Below, piece after piece: positions 22,139 to 30,369 of a DNA stretch of 64,000 nt (the first letter of the stretch is position 1; each line of letters starts with the position of its first letter). The notes under the pieces are model-generated. The model saw only the letters and a list, made by a program, of their open reading frames with translations. It was not told where the DNA came from and searched no databases. The stretch lies in the IMG/VR virus record IMGVR_UViG_3300046652_000008, positions 30,920-94,919 of that record; one strand, written 5' to 3'. The stretch is from a virus. Made by a program: the position numbers and the translations under genes.

Positions 22139-22357
22139 ATGGCATGTAAGATTCACGGTTGCAGCGAGACGAACATGAGGCGGCGCGAAGTGGTGTGTTT
22201 TAAGCACTGGGCCAAACTGCCCAAGGAGCTTAGGTCTATCATCCGCGAAGGCGCAGGGCATGACCAGACGCTCCGCGCCAAGCCTAGCGATGAATGGCTT
22301 CGCAAGGCCAATGAAGCGGTAAGGCCGAGAACGCAGGTTCAGGTTAATCCCGAGTAG
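22139..22357 (+). CDS. small zinc-finger-like phage protein
   Basis: 72 residues from MACKIHGC. C-x4-C...C-x2-HW pattern (CKIHGC, VVCFKHWAKLPKELR) is common in phage proteins that bind one zinc and have a helical tail. TGGAGG precedes the ATG. Confidence 0.6.
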   Translation: MACKIHGCSETNMRRREVVCFKHWAKLPKELRSIIREGAGHDQTLRAKPSDEWLRKANEAVRPRTQVQVNPE

Positions 22358-22393
22358 GAGAGCGTTGCCGAGAAACATAGGACGTGGTGATAT

Positions 22394-22846
22394 ATGACGC
22401 ATGAAGAAGTTGTAAGACTAGCAGCACAGGCACGAGAGTTATCCCAGAACATCCAGGCGGTAGCCGACTCGCACGCTATTGAACTCAAGAAGGCGCAAGC
22501 CGCCCACAAGAAGATCACAGCAGAGATCACAGAAGAAACGGCTTTTGACGCAGCCGAACTAACGATGGCAAAGGCAGAGATCCTCAGCTATCACTTATCA
22601 GTTAGCGGAGCACATGAGCCAATCCCATACGTCTCTTTTCGAGGGGCCGGGAAGCTGGCTTGTATTGGTGTAGACATGGACGCACTACTGGAAGACTGTC
22701 GTAAAAATCCAGAACTCACACGATTCATAACGCTTGACGAGACCATAGTTAACTCTAGACTGGAATCAATGGGGATGGCTCATGGCCTACCTGAATCTAT
22801 AATCATCGACAAAGCGCCCGAGACGGTAGTTATAGCCAAGAAATGA
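22394..22846 (+). CDS. hypothetical coiled-coil protein
   Basis: 150 residues. Residues 5-45 are an Ala/Glu/Lys helix (VRLAAQARELSQNIQAVADS); the rest is globular. The layout of a coiled coil then a small domain recalls phage nuclease-inhibitor (Gam-like) or Gp157-like proteins, but no diagnostic motif is seen. It lies 2 kb upstream of ERF. Confidence 0.5.
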   Translation: MTHEEVVRLAAQARELSQNIQAVADSHAIELKKAQAAHKKITAEITEETAFDAAELTMAKAEILSYHLSVSGAHEPIPYVSFRGAGKLACIGVDMDALLEDCRKNPELTRFITLDETIVNSRLESMGMAHGLPESIIIDKAPETVVIAKK

Positions 22847-22852
22847 GATATT

Positions 22853-23047
22853 ATGGACAACGAGAAAACACCCGTATGTTGGCCAACCGACAGATGTGAG
22901 GAGTGGGGGCCGGATTGGACGTGCTGGAATTGCAAGACCGTCAATTACGGAATCCGCGAGAAGTGTAGATCATGTGGGTACGATTCCAATACCGGAGAGT
23001 TCCCTTGGTATAACCCGCTGCCGCCATATGAAGGGCTAGGGGAATGA
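22853..23047 (+). CDS. RanBP2-type zinc finger protein
   Basis: 64 residues. DWTCWNCKTVNYGIREKCRSC has the W-x-C-x2-C-x10-C-x2-C form of the RanBP2 zinc finger, which binds single-stranded RNA or ubiquitin in eukaryotes and occurs in some bacterial proteins. Nothing else is present in the protein. Confidence 0.65.
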   Translation: MDNEKTPVCWPTDRCEEWGPDWTCWNCKTVNYGIREKCRSCGYDSNTGEFPWYNPLPPYEGLGE

Positions 23048-23337
23048 CGCAAGATGAGTGTGATTCCATTAACGCTTTCCAGAATTGCGGAGTAGTCCAC
23101 CCGTTAACCTGCGTAACCCACTCGCAGCTAGAGCCGCTGGAGGCCCGTCAAGACGGGTTTCTGCATTGCCTGCATTGTGATTATCGTCAATTCACGCCGG
23201 GAGGATATTTAGCTGACTGGCATTGGAAGAAGGTCTTTGGGGCAGGGACGATGGCGAAGATAATGGAGCATAACCTTAACGATTATCACGAACGAACAGG
23301 AAGGCCGATAGGCCCAAAGGAGAACGAGCATGTTTAG
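23044..23337 (+). CDS. hypothetical protein with Cys/His pairs
   Basis: 97 residues; CLHCDYRQF and several His (HWKKVF, EHNLNDYHE) suggest a zinc site. Starts with ATGA overlap. No family recognised. Confidence 0.5.
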   Translation: MTQDECDSINAFQNCGVVHPLTCVTHSQLEPLEARQDGFLHCLHCDYRQFTPGGYLADWHWKKVFGAGTMAKIMEHNLNDYHERTGRPIGPKENEHV

Positions 23338-23545
23338 TTGCCAACAGAAACGAGACATTGCAGACGCAGTGCAGAAGGTGTTACGCGCAACGAACCATCC
23401 AGAACTGCCAGAAACGGAAATCCAATTCACGCTTTGCGTAGATGGTGCAGCGCCTTGGAGCTACGCCAGAATCCTTAACAATGGCGCGGCACAAACCCCA
23501 GGAATCAATCCGTGGAACGAACGACAGGACAACCATGAAACTTGA
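23330..23545 (+). CDS. phage hypothetical protein
   Basis: 71 residues; AAAGGAG upstream. DAVQKVLRATNHPELPETEIQF followed by GAAPWSYARILNNG resembles a small conserved phage family of unknown function. Confidence 0.6.
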   Translation: MFSCQQKRDIADAVQKVLRATNHPELPETEIQFTLCVDGAAPWSYARILNNGAAQTPGINPWNERQDNHET

Positions 23546-23711
23546 ATTTGTGCGAAAATACCCAGGGTTCAAGCTAGCCCTATGGTTTGGGAAATACTAT
23601 CGCCATTGCGCTGGCTTCGATGGGTACCTATATCGCGGAGAATGGTGCGTTTACGCTGGGACCCACTCTCATCCTTGGCATAGGCCAAAGTTCTATTTTT
23701 TCTTGAACTAA
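23535..23711 (+). CDS. 58-residue hypothetical protein
   Basis: Starts at 23535 (MKLEFVRKYPGFKLALWFG), overlapping the previous stop by 11 bp with AGGA upstream. Very aromatic (KFYFFLN end). Too short to assign. Confidence 0.5.
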   Translation: MKLEFVRKYPGFKLALWFGKYYRHCAGFDGYLYRGEWCVYAGTHSHPWHRPKFYFFLN

Positions 23712-23715
23712 CCCA

Positions 23716-24117
23716 ATGCGGCCTATAGACAAACTCTTGAAGTCTGCTGGCGACATCGTTCTGTCATCTCCGCAGATGCGCTATAACCACATAGCTTGGA
23801 TTATGCGCAAAGATCGAGTTGTATCTATCGGCGTTAATAGTTATCGAACGCATCCGATAGCGAAACGGCTCAAGATCAAAAAGCTAGCCGAGGGCCAGTG
23901 TGCCGAGCTAAACGCATGTCTAAAAGTTGGACTATCGCATCGTGATGGGCTACCTGACTTCTCCCGGCTGGATATGCTTGTAGTCAAGATTAACAAGGAT
24001 GGATCTTTTGGGAACTCGCTGCCTTGCGCTGGGTGCAGAGAGCTAATAAGGCAGTGCGGCTTCCGCAAGGTGTGGTACTCTAGCTCAGAAGGGGAAATTA
24101 CGCAGTATGAAATTTAA
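23716..24117 (+). CDS. cytidine/dCMP deaminase-like protein
   Basis: 133 residues. CAE at 62-64 supplies one zinc ligand and the catalytic Glu; PCAGC (Cys104, Cys107) supplies the other two ligands, the layout of the cytidine deaminase fold. Length fits small phage and bacterial forms. It would deaminate a (deoxy)cytidine nucleoside or nucleotide, feeding thymidylate synthesis, or edit nucleic acid; substrate cannot be told. Confidence 0.7.
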   Translation: MRPIDKLLKSAGDIVLSSPQMRYNHIAWIMRKDRVVSIGVNSYRTHPIAKRLKIKKLAEGQCAELNACLKVGLSHRDGLPDFSRLDMLVVKINKDGSFGNSLPCAGCRELIRQCGFRKVWYSSSEGEITQYEI

Positions 24118-24424
24118 TATCGGCGGACGCGTTTACACCGTGAAGTTCGTCCACTCCACCTACGCTCCGAAAGTAGGAGAAGATCGGAAAGAAATCACCA
24201 CTTGCCAACTAAGGGAATACCGATATGGCGAATCACAGCCGCCAGACTTTGTGGATAACTTCGGCGCTGTTGGCCGTTTTTGGCTGGACATGCCCAGTGA
24301 AGTCACGGCGCACAAGAAATCCCTAGCGCGAGCCATGAAGAACGCCGGATACGGAAAAGAACTACGCGAAAAGCTGTGGACTGCGTATTTCAGTCGGCGC
24401 AAGCACAACAGCAGATACGAGTAG
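24107..24424 (+). CDS. hypothetical protein
   Basis: 105 residues, basic; begins with beta strands (MKFNIGGRVYTVKFVHS) and ends in a Lys/Arg-rich helix. Overlaps the deaminase end by 11 bp. Confidence 0.55.
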   Translation: MKFNIGGRVYTVKFVHSTYAPKVGEDRKEITTCQLREYRYGESQPPDFVDNFGAVGRFWLDMPSEVTAHKKSLARAMKNAGYGKELREKLWTAYFSRRKHNSRYE

Positions 24425-24439
24425 AGGAGCGAGACAACT

Positions 24440-24814
24440 ATGATACGGAAAACAATGTGGATGGAAAATACTGGTTCATGGCTCTGGGAGGTTCCTTGTA
24501 CCTATACCAAAATGCGCCAGAATTACCCAGGAATCTGTAAGGCCAAGACAACTCGGCTCTTCGCCGTTCCATATAGCGCAAGTAGGGTCCGGCTCTTTGC
24601 TAGCGATGTGGCGGTAAGAGGGGCACTCCCCGTATGGCTTGATGCTGATGCCAGATTGATTAACAATACATGCGGCGTGTATCTTGGCAGGAAGGATGGT
24701 AAGCTCAAGGGGCACATTGAGATCCTGTATAGGCTTTGGGTGACTATTTTCAACAAGTTCGAGCTCCCCGGCAAGCATACAAAAGTCTGGGTTTGGCTGG
24801 AGTATTACGACTAG
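24440..24814 (+). CDS. hypothetical protein
   Basis: 124 residues; GAGGAGCGAGACAACT precedes the ATG. Trp-rich, mixed strands. No family recognised. The gap after it holds TGTAAAAT (24839-24846), a possible extended -10 box for ERF. Confidence 0.5.
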   Translation: MIRKTMWMENTGSWLWEVPCTYTKMRQNYPGICKAKTTRLFAVPYSASRVRLFASDVAVRGALPVWLDADARLINNTCGVYLGRKDGKLKGHIEILYRLWVTIFNKFELPGKHTKVWVWLEYYD

Positions 24815-24863
24815 ACGGCCAAAAACGCTTGACTACCGTGTAAAATAACTAGAGAGGATCAAT

Positions 24864-25652
24864 ATGGACGACCAAACAGCACAAGATTACGGAATTCCGA
24901 CCGTCTCGGACTTTGAGACAAGCCCACAACTGAACGAGCTTTTCGCGGCACTTGCCAAGGCTCAAGGCGAGATGGACTCAGCCAAGAAGTCGAGCGATAA
25001 CCCATTTTTCAAAAGCAAGTACGCTGACCTAGCGGAGGTCTGGGAAGCTATTCGAGGGCCACTCTCCAAGAACGGGCTATGCCTTACGCAGTACCCGCTA
25101 GGGCCAGAAGGCGTAATTAGCATCTTGGGCCATTCATCGGGCCAATTCATCCGCAGCGTCATTCACTTGCCAGCCGACAAGAAAGGCCAGATGGACGCCC
25201 AAACTATCGGGTCTATGATTACCTATGCGCGCAGGTATAGTGCATCGGCCATCGCTGGAATCGCGCAGGACGACGACGATGGGAATGCTGCCAGCGGGAA
25301 GCCATCACCAGCCCGTCAGCTACCAGCGCCGCGAGTAGCTAACCCCGCCCCTGTGGCCGCAGTAGAGACCCCAGAGCCGCCAGAAGCGCCAGACACGCCA
25401 GATCAGGCGGAACGTAAGAGACTTCGCGCTATTGTAGTTAAGACCATCGGAAATACGAATCTGATGAAGTTCTGGCTTGGGTATTTCGGAAAGAACCAAC
25501 AATCAGAACTGCCAACAGACGTGGCCGTGTATCTTCCGGGGTATCGTTACCTAGTCGAACAGGCCGACCACGTTAAGAAGGAATTAGCTGAGAAGGTTCC
25601 GGCAGACAAACTAGGGGCCGAAGTCGCCAAGCTGCAAGAGGATTTGAAGTAA
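24864..25652 (+). CDS. erf: ERF-family single-strand annealing protein
   Basis: 262 residues. NELFAALAKAQGEMDSAKKSS then NPFFKSKYADLAEVWEAIR, GLCLTQYP, MDAQTIGSMITYARRYSASAIAGI: the classic ERF (P22 Erf/Sak-like) core. A Pro/Ala-rich linker (PETPEPPEAPDTPDQ-like) and a helical C-terminal domain follow. ERF proteins anneal complementary single strands during phage recombination. The PD-(D/E)XK exonuclease 0.5 kb downstream is its likely partner. It ends just before a strong terminator. Confidence 0.9.
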   Translation: MDDQTAQDYGIPTVSDFETSPQLNELFAALAKAQGEMDSAKKSSDNPFFKSKYADLAEVWEAIRGPLSKNGLCLTQYPLGPEGVISILGHSSGQFIRSVIHLPADKKGQMDAQTIGSMITYARRYSASAIAGIAQDDDDGNAASGKPSPARQLPAPRVANPAPVAAVETPEPPEAPDTPDQAERKRLRAIVVKTIGNTNLMKFWLGYFGKNQQSELPTDVAVYLPGYRYLVEQADHVKKELAEKVPADKLGAEVAKLQEDLK

Positions 25653-25680
25653 GCGCACGAGCCTTTCGAGTAACGGCGCT

Positions 25681-25713
25681 TAGGGGATAGCAACGGCTGT
25701 CCCCTATTTTTTT
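25681..25713 (+). terminator. rho-independent terminator
   Basis: TAGGGGATAGC-aacg-GCTGTCCCCTA: an 11-bp stem with one G-U pair and a tetraloop, followed directly by seven T. Ends the transcript carrying ERF. Confidence 0.9.
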
Positions 25714-25715
25714 GA

Positions 25716-25724
25716 TGCTATAAT
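25716..25724 (+). promoter_or_regulatory. extended -10 promoter TGCTATAAT
   Basis: Perfect TGn-TATAAT immediately after the terminator; it starts the next transcript, whose first ribosome site AAGGAG follows 9 nt later. No clear -35 box. Confidence 0.6.
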
Positions 25725-25744
25725 GAATCACAAGGAGAAACAAT

Positions 25745-25861
25745 ATGACGATACATCTAGGGCTTCAAGATTTGGTTGTATTTTTGGTTGGTGGGCTCTT
25801 CGGCAGAATTGCTTCCGCCATGCTAGTGTACGGATGGGAATCATGGAAGTATGGCAAATGA
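25745..25861 (+). CDS. 38-residue membrane protein
   Basis: AAGGAG lies 6 nt upstream of the ATG. One hydrophobic segment (LVVFLVGGLFGRIASAMLVY) and a basic tail ending in KYGK. First gene after the promoter; ATGA overlap with the next gene. Confidence 0.6.
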   Translation: MTIHLGLQDLVVFLVGGLFGRIASAMLVYGWESWKYGK

Positions 25862-26163
25862 CACGCGAAGATAAACTACTTGTCCACTTGGAATTGGTTA
25901 TTTTTAGAGACCTGCCGGAAGGTACGTCCGTAACTGGTAAAGACATGGAATACCGGATAGAGAAAGCCACCCAGTTGCAAAAGATCAGGGCATATTATAG
26001 GTCAAGATATGCTATCCCGCTATTACTGCCAGATGAGCGGGAGCCCATACCTTCTACCACTGGCTTAGATATGAACAACGCAAATGTGTTCATATTGTCA
26101 GATAAGGTGGCGTGGCTTGAGCATAAGCTACGATTACTGGGAGATCGGGTAGAATCTTTATGA
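25858..26163 (+). CDS. hypothetical protein
   Basis: 101 residues from MTREDKLLVHLEL. A longer in-frame reading begins inside the promoter and runs through the membrane gene, so it is rejected. Helical, with a C-terminal heptad-like stretch (ILSDKVAWLEHKLRLLGDRV). No family recognised. Confidence 0.55.
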   Translation: MTREDKLLVHLELVIFRDLPEGTSVTGKDMEYRIEKATQLQKIRAYYRSRYAIPLLLPDEREPIPSTTGLDMNNANVFILSDKVAWLEHKLRLLGDRVESL

Positions 26164-26753
26164 TACACTTTGACGAAGACACGCACACATACACCAACGA
26201 CGATGGAGAAGTTATCTCATCAGTCACTCAGATTCTCCGTACTATGGGCTTTGGTGGATTCTACAAAGACACGGGAGCCAAAGAGCGCGGAACCGAGATC
26301 CACAACGCCATTGAGTTAGAGCTAAAAACCCCAGGTGGATATGAAGGCGACAACAAGTACATCCAATCCTGCATTAATCGGCTGATTGAGTTTCGGCTTG
26401 CTGGAAACCTCAAGGTCATTAAGTCAGAGGATCTGGTATACTCTGTTAGTTTTAGATATGCAGGGAGATATGACGTTCTATTTGAAGACAGAAATGAAGA
26501 CCGTTTCCTGTGCGACTTTAAGACAGGGACGAGCGTAGCGTCAGAGACTAAACTACAGCTTGCCGCCTACGACATAGCTTCTGGTGCTACTATATACCGT
26601 AAGCCCTATAAGCGCATGGCGCTCCACCTAACCGACAAGAGATGTAAGCCCGTAAACTATGACGTTATGGGTGACTACGATGTTTGGAAATCGCTTGTGA
26701 AGAAGTATCATGAGAATGTAAGTCAATATAGTTCCAGTTTGGAAAGGAATTGA
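26160..26753 (+). CDS. PD-(D/E)XK exonuclease
   Basis: 197 residues. YAGRYDVLFED (motif II Asp), FLCDFKTG (the D-F-K core, i.e. D-x-K), and ETKLQLAAYDIAS (motif IV Q-x-x-x-Y) follow the RecB/Cas4/lambda-exonuclease-like order; SSVTQIL and GTEIHNAIE are the N-terminal motifs of the same group. It should resect DNA ends to feed the ERF protein. Start overlaps the previous stop. Confidence 0.8.
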   Translation: MIHFDEDTHTYTNDDGEVISSVTQILRTMGFGGFYKDTGAKERGTEIHNAIELELKTPGGYEGDNKYIQSCINRLIEFRLAGNLKVIKSEDLVYSVSFRYAGRYDVLFEDRNEDRFLCDFKTGTSVASETKLQLAAYDIASGATIYRKPYKRMALHLTDKRCKPVNYDVMGDYDVWKSLVKKYHENVSQYSSSLERN

Positions 26754-26757
26754 CATC

Positions 26758-27054
26758 ATGAAATGCCCCAAATGCAAAGAATGCGATGTTTGCGTAGAGT
26801 TGGAATTGACTGGCGGCTGTAGCGGGCATGATAATGACGAGTACTGCTACTGTGATGCGCAAGAGGCTGCCCTGGTCTTACGATGCGCTGGCAGACAATT
26901 GCGTAAAGGCCAAAAGCCATGTGGGTGGAAGCATCGTCCATACGATTTACAGGACTCTGGCTCTATCGAGCGGTTTATTTGTAGTATACTAAAGCCAGAA
27001 GACTGCGAGGTTATACTTAATATGAATCACAAAAAAGAGAGGTGGGAACGATGA
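26758..27054 (+). CDS. zinc-ribbon-like hypothetical protein
   Basis: 98 residues beginning MKCPKCKECDVC; further cysteines CSGHDNDEYCYC and CGWKH. Many potential metal ligands but no known spacing. AAAGGAA precedes the ATG. Confidence 0.55.
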   Translation: MKCPKCKECDVCVELELTGGCSGHDNDEYCYCDAQEAALVLRCAGRQLRKGQKPCGWKHRPYDLQDSGSIERFICSILKPEDCEVILNMNHKKERWER

Positions 27055-27503
27055 CAGACAAAGAAGAAATCCTGCTCCGCGCAGAGCTAGCCGCAGCCAT
27101 CAAAGAACGAGACAAGGCCATCTCCAGCCGAAAAAGCACATGGACCTGGATTGAGAGCAAGTATGGCAAGGCTCACGATTGGGCGCGAAAGACACTTCCC
27201 GAGCCGTGGCGCACTCAATACTTTGGCTGTATAGCCAATGGCCTAGCGACATGGGATGACCACGGCGAAGCCTATATGTGCAAGGCTGGTTTCATGGTCA
27301 CTCCCGGCAATTACTTCAGCATGGGAGCACAAGAACAATTACTGTTTGACCTATGCGAACGAGCGGAGGATGCAGAGGTAGCATTGGCTGAGGCCAGAGA
27401 GCTATGCGGCGAGGCTTACTATCATATAAGCGAAGAAAAGTACCCGGATCTATCTATTCAGCTTCGAGCACAGGGGGCAAAGAGAGATCGCAATAATGAG
27501 TAA
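27051..27503 (+). CDS. hypothetical protein
   Basis: 150 residues from MTDKEEILLRAELAAAIKER, ATGA overlap with the previous gene. A helical N-terminus, then a globular part (YFGCIANGLATWDDHGEAYM). No family recognised. Confidence 0.55.
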   Translation: MTDKEEILLRAELAAAIKERDKAISSRKSTWTWIESKYGKAHDWARKTLPEPWRTQYFGCIANGLATWDDHGEAYMCKAGFMVTPGNYFSMGAQEQLLFDLCERAEDAEVALAEARELCGEAYYHISEEKYPDLSIQLRAQGAKRDRNNE

Positions 27504-29274
27504 TCGCCCATACCAAGACGAATGCCTGGATACAATCAAGTCTAAGATTGGGCTATCTATCAATCGCCAGCTAATCGTTATGGCGACAGGCAGCGGTAAG
27601 GGTTCTATCCTTGCGTGGCTCCCGGAAAAGCTAGGAATGGTTCGTGGCGTCGAGCAGATGCTTGTTCTTGTCCATCGCAACGACTTAGTAGACCAACTAG
27701 CCAAACGTATCCGACGCTACAACCCGAAGCTCATGGTATCTGTCGAGCAGGGGATCAACAAGGCCAATAAGTTCTCTGATGTTGTGGTGGCGTCCATCCA
27801 GTCTATCTCTAGCGGAACACGCCTAGATAGATTTGACCCATACGACTACAAATACATCGTTATAGATGAAGCTCATATTGCCCCAGGCTCCCGCGCTTAT
27901 GATAAGGTTCTTTCCTATTTCGGCGTAGTTAAAGATTCCCCTACCTTTGATCCAACCAAGATCAGTATTGGTTTTACGGCCACCCCAGACCGACCAGACG
28001 GCAAGGGCTTAGACTACCTATACGATGAAATTTCTTTCACGCGAGATGCCGTTGACTTGATGCGCGACGGGATTTGGCATAACGGGAAGTTCCTTAACTA
28101 CCTGCTAGAGCCGAAATGCTACCGCATTAAAACTACGGTAGACTTGGACAAGTTAAAGAAAGAGGGCGGCGACTTTAATATCACCGAGCTTGAAAAGACT
28201 ATCAATAATCCGTATCGTAATGATATTATCGTAGAAAATTACAAGCTGTACGGTGAGGGGCTTCCCGCTATCTGCTTTACGTGCGACATCCAGCACGCTA
28301 AAGACGTAGTATCGGCCTTTGAAAAGGGCGGCTTGGTTGCCAGCATCGTTACAGGAGACACCCCCCACGAAGAACGTCAGCGGCTCTACGCAGCCCTGGC
28401 TGCCAAGGAGATTAACTGCCTGTGCTCTGCTGGCGTCCTGAACGTCGGCTTAGACATCCCAGAGGCTACAGTAGCCCTTATGGCACGTCCCATGCTCTCC
28501 CCACTCATGTATCGCCAGTCGGTTGGCCGCGTGTTCCGGCCATTCCCATCCCCCGAGGAAATCATGGGCGGATTCGTCCCATCTTGGTTCAAGCAATACT
28601 CTATAGTTTTAGACTTTGTAGATGTTACCAGCAAGCATAGGCTTGTGACTACGTCTACCCTATATGGACTACGGGCAGACTTCGACATGAAAGGCAAGCG
28701 GCTTGTCCAAGAATTAGACAAGATAGAGGCAATCAAAACCAAGCACTCCTTTGAAGATATGGGAGAGTTTAAGGATCTTGACGCTATCCAGTCTTTTGCC
28801 CAAAAGGTAGACTTACTTCAAGCGCCGAGAATCCCGGCAGAGATCCAAAAGCTAACTAATATCGTCTGGCACAAAGAGGGACAAGGCTATGCAGTTAATA
28901 CGAAATGCGGAAAGCATATAGAGATTAAGAAGAATCAGCTAGGACAGTGGGATGTCTATACTTCAGAGCGCGGCGTCCGTAAGTTTGCCGGATCGGCCAA
29001 GGAGCTAGGAGAAGGCGTCAAGCTAGGCGAAGCCCAAATACCAATAGAGTCTAAGCCGTTACTGGACGGGCAATCGGGCTGGAGAAACAACCCGCCGACC
29101 CCAAAACAAATAGCAACCGTCAAGAGATTCTTGCCTTCTGCCGTGAAAAATGCGTATAATGAGAAAGAGTTGGAAGACTTTATACTTACTAAATTCCCGA
29201 CCTCTGGAGATGCGAGCAATTTCATCGCTAAGAAGTTTGATAGGTTTACGGGAAAGAAGGAATGGAAGCGATGA
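27496..29274 (+). CDS. SF2 (DEAD/DEAH-type) helicase
   Basis: 592 residues. N-terminal PYQDECLDTI (Q-motif like), motif I ATGSGKGS at about 30-37, motif II VIDEAH, motif III-like FTATPDR, then domain 2 with CSAGVLNVGLDIPEATVAL and SVGRVFRP (motif VI). The layout is that of phage UvsW/RadD-like and type III restriction-like helicases. Motif I has Gly where most members have Thr after the Lys. It probably remodels recombination or replication intermediates. Lies between the exonuclease and primase. Confidence 0.85.
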   Translation: MSNRPYQDECLDTIKSKIGLSINRQLIVMATGSGKGSILAWLPEKLGMVRGVEQMLVLVHRNDLVDQLAKRIRRYNPKLMVSVEQGINKANKFSDVVVASIQSISSGTRLDRFDPYDYKYIVIDEAHIAPGSRAYDKVLSYFGVVKDSPTFDPTKISIGFTATPDRPDGKGLDYLYDEISFTRDAVDLMRDGIWHNGKFLNYLLEPKCYRIKTTVDLDKLKKEGGDFNITELEKTINNPYRNDIIVENYKLYGEGLPAICFTCDIQHAKDVVSAFEKGGLVASIVTGDTPHEERQRLYAALAAKEINCLCSAGVLNVGLDIPEATVALMARPMLSPLMYRQSVGRVFRPFPSPEEIMGGFVPSWFKQYSIVLDFVDVTSKHRLVTTSTLYGLRADFDMKGKRLVQELDKIEAIKTKHSFEDMGEFKDLDAIQSFAQKVDLLQAPRIPAEIQKLTNIVWHKEGQGYAVNTKCGKHIEIKKNQLGQWDVYTSERGVRKFAGSAKELGEGVKLGEAQIPIESKPLLDGQSGWRNNPPTPKQIATVKRFLPSAVKNAYNEKELEDFILTKFPTSGDASNFIAKKFDRFTGKKEWKR

Positions 29275-29555
29275 AGAAAGTTTGTGCGGTGTGCGACTTG
29301 GAGTTTGAGGCGTATCTAGGGAAGCCGGGTCTAGCTACGCAGTGTCGCTGGTGTGGGGAAGACCACGAACGAGACACCGGAGTAATTGTTTATAGGGCCG
29401 AGCAGTCGGAGGATGAAAGCGGATCTGATTTTTCTATCACAAACTCTCCTGCAACCCTGTCATACTTAAACGGGACGCCGAGAAGCCGAGGATTAGAACG
29501 AGAGATATTAGCCGAGGCCAAGCGAGAAGATACATACGGGAAATTGCCGATCTAA
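29271..29555 (+). CDS. small zinc-ribbon protein
   Basis: 94 residues from MKKVCAVCDLEFEAYLG with a second pair CRWCG: a C-x2-C...C-x2-C ribbon. AAGGA lies 9 nt upstream; the ATGA overlaps the helicase stop. The C-terminal half is helical and charged. Confidence 0.55.
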   Translation: MKKVCAVCDLEFEAYLGKPGLATQCRWCGEDHERDTGVIVYRAEQSEDESGSDFSITNSPATLSYLNGTPRSRGLEREILAEAKREDTYGKLPI

Positions 29556-29566
29556 GGAGAATAACC

Positions 29567-29857
29567 ATGACCTGGGAACAGAAACTTGAAGCAATTGAGG
29601 CGCTATGTGGCATAACCACCGTTAATCTACAGATGAGAAAGCCGGGGGATTGGTACGTTAGCGCCGGGATGAGCATATCCAAAGACGGAATATCCACTAG
29701 TTCTTATGGTAATGGGAAAACTCCAGAAGAGGCGGTGAACGACCATTGGAATATCTATGCCGTTAATCTTCCGCCAGAGCTTAGCATAATCCTGGGATAT
29801 ACAGCAGATAAGAAATACCGCTGGAATGGATTTATGTGGCGCGAGGTACAAATATGA
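29567..29857 (+). CDS. hypothetical protein
   Basis: 96 residues; AAGGAG upstream. DWYVSAGMSISKDGISTSSYG and TPEEAVNDHWN suggest a small beta-hairpin plus helix fold. No family recognised. Confidence 0.55.
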   Translation: MTWEQKLEAIEALCGITTVNLQMRKPGDWYVSAGMSISKDGISTSSYGNGKTPEEAVNDHWNIYAVNLPPELSIILGYTADKKYRWNGFMWREVQI

Positions 29858-30369
29858 AACGATACAAGCAACAGTCATTTATGGCAGACGACGGGACTCC
29901 ACTAGATGCCAAGACGGAAGACCAGGAATTCTGCACTGCCTTAATGCTCATTTACCGGAGCGCTAACATTCCGCGCAGGGCGCATCCCCAGTCGGTTAGT
30001 CGCCTGTCCCGTGATTGGGCAGACAAGGTAAAGAATGCACTACGATCATCTGAACCGGATGAGTTGCTAGCGCAGATGGAGAACTTTACCAAAGACCCCT
30101 ATTGGACGGAACGCGGTTGCCCTCTAAATGCTTTCTTTGCCAAGAAGCCCAAGGAAGAACCCGAGCCGGAACCAGAGCCCAAGCGCGAAGTGATAGCTGC
30201 TAGCGACTTCCAGAAACGCAAGGCCGCTCTAGTTGAAAGGATCATTAAGGCGTCCAACGGCAGGAACGTCGAGAAACTCGAAAGAGAAGTATACGCGCAA
30301 CTATTGAAGGACATCAACTCGAAAGAGTGTACCCTGAAGACTATAGAGGTTGCGGAGGCGGCGTTCTGA
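29854..30369 (+). CDS. hypothetical protein upstream of primase (possible replication accessory)
   Basis: 171 residues from MKRYKQQSFMADDG. Middle contains a helix-rich segment, then an acidic Pro/Glu repeat (EEPEPEPEPKRE), then a basic coiled helix. By position (just before primase and DnaB) it could be a helicase loader or origin protein, but no motif of such proteins is visible. Confidence 0.55.
   Translation: MKRYKQQSFMADDGTPLDAKTEDQEFCTALMLIYRSANIPRRAHPQSVSRLSRDWADKVKNALRSSEPDELLAQMENFTKDPYWTERGCPLNAFFAKKPKEEPEPEPEPKREVIAASDFQKRKAALVERIIKASNGRNVEKLEREVYAQLLKDINSKECTLKTIEVAEAAF

Noticed and set aside
25723-25857. N-terminal extension of the 25858 gene
   Set aside because: It begins inside the promoter -10 box and covers the 38-residue membrane gene that has a strong ribosome site.
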